This document shows, piece by piece, positions 1 to 5,825 of a stretch of DNA of 14,529 bases (position 1 is the first letter of the stretch; the number at the start of each line of letters is the position of its first letter). The notes under the pieces are model-generated. The model ran no database searches. It saw only the letters and a list, made by a program, of their open reading frames with translations, and was not told where the DNA came from. The position numbers were made by a program, and so were the translations under genes. Where the stretch lies: NCBI GenBank assembly GCA_937925455.1, contig CALEWF010000051.1, forward strand, positions 1 to 14,529. The letters run 5' to 3'. This DNA is from an uncultured Flavobacteriales bacterium. Its GTDB lineage: Bacteria > Bacteroidota > Bacteroidia > CAIKAF01.

Positions 1-913
1 ATAAAATAGGAGCAAAACCTTTCATCTGAGCCAAGAAATCATGTTCAGCCAGCTTCAAAGCAGTTAAATATGTTTTCTGCTGACCTTGCGAACCAAATTT
101 TCTCACCGGATATCCATTGAGTTGAAAGATCAAATCATCCTTATGGACTCCTACCGTGCTATATTGCAGTAAACGGTCTTTTTCTAGGGCCTCGTTTAAT
201 AAGGCACCAAAATCTCCGTTGTGCAGGTGAGATTCGTAAACTAGCGAAACCTCTTCGGCCTGAACGGATAGATAACTGTATAAGGCTGAAAAAACAGGCG
301 TAAATCGTTCAATAAAATCTTTTCTTCGCTGATATACCGCATTTCCATAAGGTATCAACTGTTCATTATACACATTCAGAGTTTCCCGGTCAAATTTCCT
401 GGATTCAAAAAAATGCTTCAACAAGGCATTGCGTTGTGCAATAAGCCGGTTGTAAGCCATCAAATCTTCAAGGTATGAATGATCGAACTGGGCAATCAGA
501 CTATCGGTAAATTTTCGGCGTTCCTCACTTCCACCGGTCAATAAAACGTGATCAAGCGGAGAAATAACTACCACCGGAAACAAACCGATGTGGTCTGCCA
601 AACGTTCGTATTCCTTTTTATTACGCTTAAATTGCTTTTTCATTCCCCGCTTTAACCCACAAAAAATTTGTTCTTCTTTTCCCTCTCTCCAAAATTCACC
701 CTCTATTACAAAAAATGGTGCACCATGGCGAATATTTTGAGAATCAACCGGATTGAGAAAACTTTTACATAGGCAGAGATAATGAATGGCATCCAACAGA
801 TTGGTTTTACCTTTTCCGTTGGGTCCCGTTATACAATTGACGGTAGGAATAAAGCGAAATTCTGCTTCATCGTAATTTTTAAAACCTACCAGCCGGATAT
901 GTTGTAGATGCAT
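1..913 (-). CDS. recF: RecF, DNA replication/repair ATPase (C-terminal part outside window)
   Basis: RecF binds gapped DNA with RecO and RecR and helps load RecA at stalled forks; it is an SMC/ABC-like ATPase acting in the cytoplasm. Reading the minus strand from the ATG at 911-913 gives 304 codons open to the window edge. The start MHLQHIRLVGFKNY is the usual RecF N-terminus. The Walker A motif GPNGKGKT is at residues 30-37, and the ABC-signature-like FGSQGQQ lies around residues 273-279. RecF proteins run to about 360-370 residues, so roughly the last 60, with the Walker B aspartates, lie beyond position 1. It is transcribed divergently from the TPR gene across a 131-bp gap. A recF / TPR / ribH neighbourhood is, as I recall, common in Bacteroidota. 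Identification is firm; only the end is missing. Confidence 0.96.
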   Translation of the reverse strand, partial: MHLQHIRLVGFKNYDEAEFRFIPTVNCITGPNGKGKTNLLDAIHYLCLCKSFLNPVDSQNIRHGAPFFVIEGEFWREGKEEQIFCGLKRGMKKQFKRNKKEYERLADHIGLFPVVVISPLDHVLLTGGSEERRKFTDSLIAQFDHSYLEDLMAYNRLIAQRNALLKHFFESRKFDRETLNVYNEQLIPYGNAVYQRRKDFIERFTPVFSALYSYLSVQAEEVSLVYESHLHNGDFGALLNEALEKDRLLQYSTVGVHKDDLIFQLNGYPVRKFGSQGQQKTYLTALKLAEHDFLAQMKGFAPIL

Positions 914-1017
914 AACACAAAGAAACAGTCAAAGCTTTACATACACAAATAAAATAATGTTTGAAACAGTATAGAAATTGCGAATAAACATAAACATGTA
1001 TGTTTAATAAAAAAAAC

Positions 1018-1025
1018 TATTTTTG
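1018..1025 (+). promoter_or_regulatory. Bacteroidota -7 promoter box TATTTTTG for the TPR-ribH unit
   Basis: TATTTTTG matches the TAnnTTTG consensus of the Bacteroidota primary sigma factor exactly and is followed by CAGC. It lies 19 bp before the ATG at 1045, so the transcript would have a leader of only some 10-15 nt. No clean -33 TTTG was seen. The box argues against using the upstream in-frame ATG at 1000. Confidence 0.5.
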
Positions 1026-1044
1026 CAGCTCAAATTCTCTTGCA

Positions 1045-1740
1045 ATGAGCAAAAAACATTCTGAAGCAGACGAAACAATTGTTGACTTGGGTTCTACTTA
1101 CCAGCAACTGGAAGCGTTTTTTAATAAGAATAAAAAACTTCTCACCATTGTGTTGGGGGCTGTGGTTTTACTAGTAGGCAGCTATATGTATTATACCGAA
1201 ATGATTCAAAAGCCCAAAGAAAAAAAGGCCTTGGAAGAACTTTTTACTGCTGAATATTTCTTTGCCAAAGATTCGTTTAACCTGGCATTGAATGGTCGTG
1301 AAGGTGAATTTTACGGTTTCTTGCAGGTTATAGATGAATACGGTGGAACTAAGGCCGGTAATTTGGCGAATTATTATGCCGGTATTTGCTATCTGCGCAT
1401 GGGAAAGTTTGAAGAATCAATCAGCCATTTAAAAAAATTCAAATCATCGGATGTAATTCTCGGTCCTATGGCTTTGGGTTGTATTGGAGATGCTTATCGC
1501 GAACTGGGACAAAGTGAAGAGGCTGCTTCTTATTATGAAAAAGCGGCTAAAAAAAGTGATAATTCTTTCACCGCTCCTATGTATTTAAAAAAAGCGGGCA
1601 TGACGTACGAAGAAGATTTGAAAGATTTGAAAAAAGCATTAAAACTTTACAAAAAAATTCGTGAAGAATACGGTAATACTACCGAAGGCAGAGATATTAG
1701 CCGATACATTGCTCGTTTAGAATATCAATTAGGTAAATAA
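1045..1740 (+). CDS. Membrane-anchored tetratricopeptide-repeat protein (YfgM-like layout)
   Basis: A 231-residue protein of unknown exact role. Residues 1-31 are a polar, probably cytoplasmic, head. Residues 32-50 form a single hydrophobic helix (LLTIVLGAVVLLVGSYMYY). The rest is TPR-like helical hairpins, with recognisable units at NYYAGICYLRMGKFEESISHLKK, then a unit around CIGDAYRELGQSEEAASYYEKA, then MTYEEDLKDLKKALKLYKK. TPR arrays are protein-binding scaffolds, and a single N-terminal anchor plus TPRs resembles YfgM-type envelope proteins. I chose the ATG at 1045 rather than the one at 1000 because a -7 box occupies 1018-1025 and the extra 15 residues look non-protein-like. It is followed by ribH after 10 bp and is probably co-transcribed with it. 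Confidence 0.85.
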   Translation: MSKKHSEADETIVDLGSTYQQLEAFFNKNKKLLTIVLGAVVLLVGSYMYYTEMIQKPKEKKALEELFTAEYFFAKDSFNLALNGREGEFYGFLQVIDEYGGTKAGNLANYYAGICYLRMGKFEESISHLKKFKSSDVILGPMALGCIGDAYRELGQSEEAASYYEKAAKKSDNSFTAPMYLKKAGMTYEEDLKDLKKALKLYKKIREEYGNTTEGRDISRYIARLEYQLGK

Positions 1741-1750
1741 TTTCATTCAG

Positions 1751-2242
1751 GTGTCTTCTTCCCTGAAAAATCTTTCTAATTTCACCTCATCTCTCCCCCT
1801 TATTCAAGGGGTAAAAATTGGTATTGTAGTAGCTGAATGGAACGAGCAGGTAACTTTTGCTTTGCGAGATGGAGCTATTCAAACATTAAAAAAGGCCGGT
1901 ATTACAGACGAGCAAATATTAATTACCTATGTGCCCGGAAGTTTTGAATTACCATTGGGTGCTCAATTTTTTCTTGAAAGCAATACTGTGGATGCCGTAA
2001 TTTGTATCGGATGTGTGATACAGGGAGAAACTCCGCATTTTACATTTATCTGCGATGCCGTTGCACAAGGCATCATGCGGTTGAATTTAGATTATAATCG
2101 TCCGGTAATATTTGGAGTTTTAACTACGCTTAATTTACAACAAGCTTTGGACAGAAGCGGAGGTAAACACGGAAATAAAGGTGATGAAGCTGCTTTTACG
2201 GCATTAAAAATGCTGGCTTTGCAACGTCAGCAAGAAACTTGA
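1751..2242 (+). CDS. ribH: 6,7-dimethyl-8-ribityllumazine synthase
   Basis: RibH condenses 5-amino-6-ribitylaminouracil with 3,4-dihydroxy-2-butanone 4-phosphate, the penultimate step of riboflavin synthesis; it forms cytoplasmic pentamers or icosahedral 60-mers. The 163 residues match the family length. Visible substrate motifs are EWN (29-31), PGSFELP (62-68), GCVIQGETPHF (88-97, with catalytic His96) and DRSGGKHGNKGDEAA near 134-148. The residue after PHF is Thr where many family members have Asp. The start is GTG at 1751; no in-frame ATG occurs until Met109, so GTG (or an unusual alternative) must be used. No FMN riboswitch is visible upstream, which fits read-through from the TPR gene 10 bp before it. 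Confidence 0.95.
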   Translation: MSSSLKNLSNFTSSLPLIQGVKIGIVVAEWNEQVTFALRDGAIQTLKKAGITDEQILITYVPGSFELPLGAQFFLESNTVDAVICIGCVIQGETPHFTFICDAVAQGIMRLNLDYNRPVIFGVLTTLNLQQALDRSGGKHGNKGDEAAFTALKMLALQRQQET

Positions 2243-2785
2243 TTAATCCAACGATTTTAAAATATTCATCGCTTCTTCAATATGTTTGGTGGCATTAAAT
2301 TGCGATGAAAATATATGGCGAATTATTCCTTGTTTGTCAATGACAAAAGTAACTCTACCCGGCAAAATAAACAAAGTTTTGCTGACTCCGTACAGTTCAC
2401 GCACTTTTCCATCCACATCACTAAGTAAAATAAAAGGCAACTTATACTTATCAGCAAAACGAATATGAGATGCTGTTGAATCAGAACTAACACCAATTAC
2501 CTCTGCCCCCAAACTCATAAAAATCTCGTAATTATCGCGAAAACATTTAGCTTCTGCAGTACAGCCAGGTGTATCATCTTTGGGATAAAAATATAAAACT
2601 ACATTGCGTTTATTTCTGAAATCAGAGAGCCTAATCAGTTCATTATGCTGGCTTCGAAGAGTAAAATCAGGAGCAAAATCGCCCACTTCTAACATTTTTG
2701 ATGGTGTTCGGTTCATTGTAATGCCTATAGCCAAAATTACAATCAATATTATTGCAGAAATACCGGCTATAATTGCCTTTTTCAT
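2243..2785 (-). CDS. Membrane-anchored Bcp/PrxQ-type peroxiredoxin
   Basis: A thiol peroxidase of the AhpC/TSA (Bcp/PrxQ) family that reduces H2O2 and organic hydroperoxides. From the ATG at 2783-2785 it has 180 residues. Residues 3-23 are a hydrophobic helix (KKAIIAGISAIILIVILAIG), so it is probably tethered to the inner membrane with the catalytic domain in the periplasm; a cleavable signal is less likely. The thioredoxin-fold domain starts at GDFAPDFTL. The peroxidatic site is YPKDDTPGC (Cys75), and the supporting Arg is Arg144 in LPGRVTFVID. A second Cys lies at 81 (C+6) rather than the C+5 of E. coli Bcp. An upstream start adding MCLNQG is possible but less typical. Its stop codon abuts that of convergent ribH. 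An imperfect -7 box (TAATATTG, 7/8) lies at 2801-2808. Confidence 0.92.
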   Translation of the reverse strand: MKKAIIAGISAIILIVILAIGITMNRTPSKMLEVGDFAPDFTLRSQHNELIRLSDFRNKRNVVLYFYPKDDTPGCTAEAKCFRDNYEIFMSLGAEVIGVSSDSTASHIRFADKYKLPFILLSDVDGKVRELYGVSKTLFILPGRVTFVIDKQGIIRHIFSSQFNATKHIEEAMNILKSLD

Positions 2786-2930
2786 GCCTTGATTTAAACA
2801 CAATATTACTCCGAATGTTTCTTTCCTGACTGATTTTGCCGTTAAAATACGTTAAGCTGTTATCATCCCAAAATTGTCATTAGAATTTTTAATCATGCAG
2901 ATTCAATCTCTGCCCCGTTGCCCTGCCCGC

Positions 2931-3001
2931 CATTGCGAGGGCGACAGCCCGAAACAATCTCTTTCCACAAAAGTACATGCCTTTTCGTTCTGCTCGCAAT
3001 G
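2931..3001 (+). repeat. Dispersed 71-bp palindromic-end repeat, copy 1
   Basis: It begins CATTGCGAG and ends CTCGCAATG, a perfect 9-bp terminal inverted repeat. It aligns without gaps to 7341-7411 with about 58 of 71 identical bases. The CATTGCGAGGGCGACAGCCC...CAATCTC type of left end resembles dispersed palindromic repeats I recall from several unrelated bacterial genomes; that resemblance is from memory, not a search. No coding potential is supported. Confidence 0.75.
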
Positions 3002-3020
3002 AAGCCTAAAAATCAACTCA

Positions 3021-3039
3021 TCCGCCCCTTTGGGGCGGA
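3021..3039 (+). other. Short perfect GC hairpin
   Basis: TCCGCCCC at 3021-3028 pairs with GGGGCGGA at 3032-3039 around a TTT loop, an 8-bp perfect stem. It sits directly before the left edge of the 143-nt structured element and just after the 71-bp repeat. It has no following T-run, so it is not a typical intrinsic terminator. Copy B of the structured element lacks it, so it belongs to this locus and not to the family. Confidence 0.6.
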
Positions 3040-3182
3040 CTGCCGGGGATGGAAGTGGAAAGCCCGCAGGGGCGAAGCCCACAGTGCACGGGGGAGCGGG
3101 GCTGAGGGCACGAAGACACCGCTACCCCGATGCAATGTGTGGCGGAGCCCCGAGGACTTGGAACGGACAGCCCCTTAGGCAG
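3040..3182 (+). repeat. GC-rich structured element, copy A (possible structured RNA or hairpin DNA repeat)
   Basis: Positions 3047-3172 align without gaps to 10670-10795 with about 103 of 126 identical bases. The predicted fold has an outer closing stem CTGCC (3040-3044)/GGCAG (3178-3182). It also has a long central hairpin: 3080-3083 with 3136-3139, 3085-3088 with 3131-3134, and 3089-3099 with 3119-3129 (one G/A mismatch, one bulged A at 3130). The loop and inner stem 3095-3123 (29 nt) and the block 3145-3160 (16 nt) are identical in both copies. The partly similar segments GGAAAGCCC (3057-3065) and GGACAGCCC (3165-3173) flank the hairpin. It lies about 100 bp upstream of the permease gene. 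Function is unknown. Confidence 0.75.
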
Positions 3183-3270
3183 CCTATTATAAATATGCTA
3201 ATGACAATTTTGGATTATGAGTTGATTTCTAAAAAAATGTTGAGAGCTGGCTCGCATGCTTTCTTAATCT

Positions 3271-3278
3271 TACATTTG
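3271..3278 (+). promoter_or_regulatory. Candidate -7 box TACATTTG for the permease gene
   Basis: An exact TAnnTTTG match ending 4 bp before the ATG at 3283. If used, the transcript would be leaderless or nearly so. No well-spaced -33 TTTG was found; the nearest TTG (3240-3242) is too far upstream. The box could be a chance match. Confidence 0.35.
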
Positions 3279-3282
3279 ACCT

Positions 3283-4521
3283 ATGAATAAAGTACTTCGC
3301 GAAAACATCATCATTGCCTGGCGTTCTATCCGGGGACAAATGTTGCGCACATCGCTCACCATTCTCATTATTGCCTTTGGTATTATGTCGCTGGTGGGAA
3401 TGCTAACAGCCATTGATGTTTTAAAACAAAGTATTAACGAGAACTTTTCTTTTTTGGGTGCCAACACATTTTCTATCAAAAACCGAGGCATGCGAATTCA
3501 ATTTGGCCGAGGTGGACAAAAACCGAAAAAACATCCGGAAATTAGCTACGAAGAAGCCCTACGCTTTAAAAATGAGTTTAATTTTCCGGCCATTGTTAGT
3601 ATTTCTGCCAACGCCACCGCAACCGGTGTATTAAAATATGGTTCCAAGAAAACTCACCCGAACATTCCGGTCATTGGAGGAGATGAAAATTATTTACAGG
3701 CTGCCGGATATGAAATAGCTTCGGGTAGAAATTTCACCAACGAAGAAGTACAATCCGGCTCGAATGTGGTGATTGTAGGTTCAGAAATTAAGAAAAACTT
3801 TTTTGGGGTAAATTCTGCCATTGGAGAAAGCATTTGGGTTGGGTCCAAGCGTTATACCATTATCGGAACACTGGAAGAAAAAGGGGCTGGAATCGGTATG
3901 GGCAATGACCGTTTAGCCATTATTCCGCTGAATAATTTGCGGATGAATTATAAAAATCAAAAAACTTCGTTTGCGATAACCGTAAAGTGCAACAGTGCTG
4001 ATATTCTTGAAAATGCTGTGGGTGAAGCTACCGGCACATTTCGTATCATCCGCAATGATAAACCCGGCCGCGAAGATTCATTTGATATAGAAAAAAGCGA
4101 CAGCTTAATTAACGAACTTTTGGGAATGACTCAATACATTTCGATGGGTTCAATAGTCATTGCATTAATTACGTTGCTGGGAGCGCTTATCGGGTTACTC
4201 AACATCATGCTGGTTTCAGTAACTGAACGAACCCGAGAAATTGGTGTACGCAAAGCCATTGGTGCCACCCGTTCTTCTATTGCCAATCAATTTTTGATTG
4301 AAGCCATTTTGATTTGCCAGTTGGGGGGAATACTGGGTGTTTTACTGGGAATATTAATAGGCAACAGCATGACAGCTATTATTGGTGGTTCATTTATAGT
4401 GCCTTGGAATTGGATGATTTTATCGGTGATTGTTTGTTTTATAGTAGGCGTGGCCTCCGGTTTTTATCCGGCCATGAAAGCAGCTAAACTCGACCCAGTT
4501 GAGTCGCTAAGGTATGAGTGA
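3283..4521 (+). CDS. MacB/FtsX-type ABC transporter permease
   Basis: A 412-residue inner-membrane protein with the MacB layout: one N-terminal helix (about 22-44), a large periplasmic domain (about 50-285, the MacB core fold) and three C-terminal helices (about 288-312, 337-361, 375-395). The cytoplasmic motif SVTERTREIGVRKAIGAT (about 312-329) is the FtsX-family signature that contacts the ATPase. Such permeases act as mechanotransmitters, in lipoprotein release, macrolide or toxin export, or cell division signalling, rather than as simple pores. No ABC ATPase or membrane-fusion partner gene adjoins it, so its partner and substrate cannot be read from context. The start at 3283 gives the typical ENIIIAWRSIRGQMLRTSLT N-terminus. 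It converges with the barrel protein gene 38 bp downstream. Confidence 0.9.
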   Translation: MNKVLRENIIIAWRSIRGQMLRTSLTILIIAFGIMSLVGMLTAIDVLKQSINENFSFLGANTFSIKNRGMRIQFGRGGQKPKKHPEISYEEALRFKNEFNFPAIVSISANATATGVLKYGSKKTHPNIPVIGGDENYLQAAGYEIASGRNFTNEEVQSGSNVVIVGSEIKKNFFGVNSAIGESIWVGSKRYTIIGTLEEKGAGIGMGNDRLAIIPLNNLRMNYKNQKTSFAITVKCNSADILENAVGEATGTFRIIRNDKPGREDSFDIEKSDSLINELLGMTQYISMGSIVIALITLLGALIGLLNIMLVSVTERTREIGVRKAIGATRSSIANQFLIEAILICQLGGILGVLLGILIGNSMTAIIGGSFIVPWNWMILSVIVCFIVGVASGFYPAMKAAKLDPVESLRYE

Positions 4522-4559
4522 GAAATAGTAGAAAGTAAAAATCTAAGAGGTTGAAAAAT

Positions 4560-5738
4560 TTACTTGCCAAGAGTAAAGGCGGCGCCACCGCTGATGGTAA
4601 TCCAGGACAATCCTAATGCAAATTCGCCGGTTGAAACAGAACTTCCTGAATAATCACCATTTACATATTCAGTTCGAATGATACCCGGGAATGTAGCCCG
4701 TGAAAATAATATGGTAAAATTTCCAAAAACAGACCACTTTCGGGTAATATAATACCTGAAACTGGATGATCCTCCAAACATAAAACTGGTAGCATTACCT
4801 GTGTATTCTCTTCGCACCTCATTTCCATCCAATACATAGCTGGTAACTCCTTTGGGATGAGCAGAAAATGCCGGTCCGAGCAATGCTTTGTAATCAATGT
4901 ATAATCGGCCAAAATCATTGTAATAGCCAATACCTGCCAAAATATACCCCAGGCTCCAATTACCGGTAGAAATATCCGTTTGTGTAGCATTGACTGGGAG
5001 CTGGGCATTCATATACGAACGGAACGAGGTTCCATCGTAAGGATTGAAAATATATCCGCCTAATAAACTAAAACCTAATCCTCTGAACAAATAGTATGTA
5101 GCATCGGCATATAGATGAAAACCGGTTGATGCATTTCCTCCGCCGGATGAATTGGCTGCACTAAAAGAGCCAAACGGAATAGCCGGGCCAATACCTACGC
5201 CCACATAACTTGGACTAAGGTAACTAAAATCCAATGGCGATTTCTTATTCTCTCCCTTGCCTGGCGACCCGGAAATGTATTCTACTTCACTGTTCCCATA
5301 AACAATTTTCAAGATTTTGGTATTGCTTAGGTATTGCACATAACCTCGACTGTCGGACGTAGGAATATAATTAACACCAAAACGTTTTTTTTCTACTACT
5401 TCGCATTCTATGATGTTTCCATCCGTAAGATAAATCATATCCGGACGTTTGCCGTTTCGTTCTGTTTGCCAGTGGGTACCAGATACATATTCTGTATCAC
5501 CCTCCGCATGAAAGGTTTCTTCAATTCCGTTTTGAAAAACAATTCGCTGCACCTTGTTTTTAGAAATAATAAACACCACCCCAGAAGCATCGTTGTGCCT
5601 CTGAAAAGTGATATCCTGTTCTTTAATTTCCAGAATTTTTGCTTGAATAATTTCCCCGTCTGATGTATAAATTCTATCCTGACCGTATGCCATCAATAAA
5701 GGAAATAATATCAGAATAAAAGCAATAATATTTTTCAT
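4560..5738 (-). CDS. Secreted outer-membrane beta-barrel protein with duplicated N-terminal module
   Basis: A 392-residue protein of unknown function. Residues 1-19 are a signal peptide (MKNIIAFILILFPLLMAYG), probably cleaved near Gly19-Gln20. Two similar beta-rich modules follow: residues 21-76 and 100-156, sharing IYxxDGxII at the start and a KIxxIVYxNG-like end. From about 174 onward the sequence alternates aromatic and small residues in the way of an outer-membrane barrel (YVGVGIGPAIPFGSF, GFHLYADATYYL, LGYILAGIGYY, SSFRYYITRKWSVFGNF). It ends SGGAAFTLGK. Similar N-terminal modules followed by a barrel occur in Bacteroidota proteins annotated only as hypothetical, as far as I recall. It lies 87 bp downstream of the MATE gene on the same strand. 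Confidence 0.8.
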   Translation of the reverse strand: MKNIIAFILILFPLLMAYGQDRIYTSDGEIIQAKILEIKEQDITFQRHNDASGVVFIISKNKVQRIVFQNGIEETFHAEGDTEYVSGTHWQTERNGKRPDMIYLTDGNIIECEVVEKKRFGVNYIPTSDSRGYVQYLSNTKILKIVYGNSEVEYISGSPGKGENKKSPLDFSYLSPSYVGVGIGPAIPFGSFSAANSSGGGNASTGFHLYADATYYLFRGLGFSLLGGYIFNPYDGTSFRSYMNAQLPVNATQTDISTGNWSLGYILAGIGYYNDFGRLYIDYKALLGPAFSAHPKGVTSYVLDGNEVRREYTGNATSFMFGGSSSFRYYITRKWSVFGNFTILFSRATFPGIIRTEYVNGDYSGSSVSTGEFALGLSWITISGGAAFTLGK

Positions 5739-5825
5739 ATCCCAAAAACAACTAAATAAATATAACGTTAAAGCAAGATTTTTGCTGCATCTTAATTCAT
5801 TTTTTTTTGAAAAATTAAAGGTAGC

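Larger units (their letters stand above)
2862..3231. repeat. Composite repeat cluster bounded by inverted repeats (fills most of the 2786-3282 intergenic region)
   Basis: This stretch holds no credible gene. Two inverted-repeat pairs frame it. CCAAAATTGTCATT at 2868-2881 is matched perfectly by its reverse complement AATGACAATTTTGG at 3200-3213. TAAAAATCAACTCAT at 3007-3021 is matched 14/15 by the reverse complement of 3217-3231. Between them lie a 71-bp palindromic-end repeat (2931-3001), a short GC hairpin (3021-3039) and a 143-nt structured element (3040-3182). The first 20 bases (2862-2881) recur exactly at 7223-7242. GC content is clearly higher than in the flanking genes from about 2911 to 3180. 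It looks like repeats inserted into or next to one another. No transposase is present, so any mobility would be non-autonomous. Confidence 0.7.

Noticed and set aside
1000..1044. An upstream ATG that would lengthen the TPR protein by 15 residues
   Set aside because: The extension overlaps an exact -7 promoter box, and the internal ATG at 1045 gives a more typical N-terminus.
1741..1750. FMN riboswitch before ribH
   Set aside because: Only 10 bp separate it from the TPR gene, and no conserved RFN element is visible anywhere upstream.
2918..3290. Overlapping 86-codon reading frames through the intergenic repeat cluster
   Set aside because: They run through the 71-bp repeat and the structured element, and their sequence is Arg/Gly/Pro-rich translation of GC-rich repeat. 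In copy B the matching frame hits a stop, and the substitutions between copies follow base pairing rather than codon positions.
4533..4565. AAGTAAA/TTTACTT inverted repeat between the convergent permease and barrel genes
   Set aside because: Only a 7-bp AT-rich stem with a long loop, which could easily occur by chance; not called a terminator.
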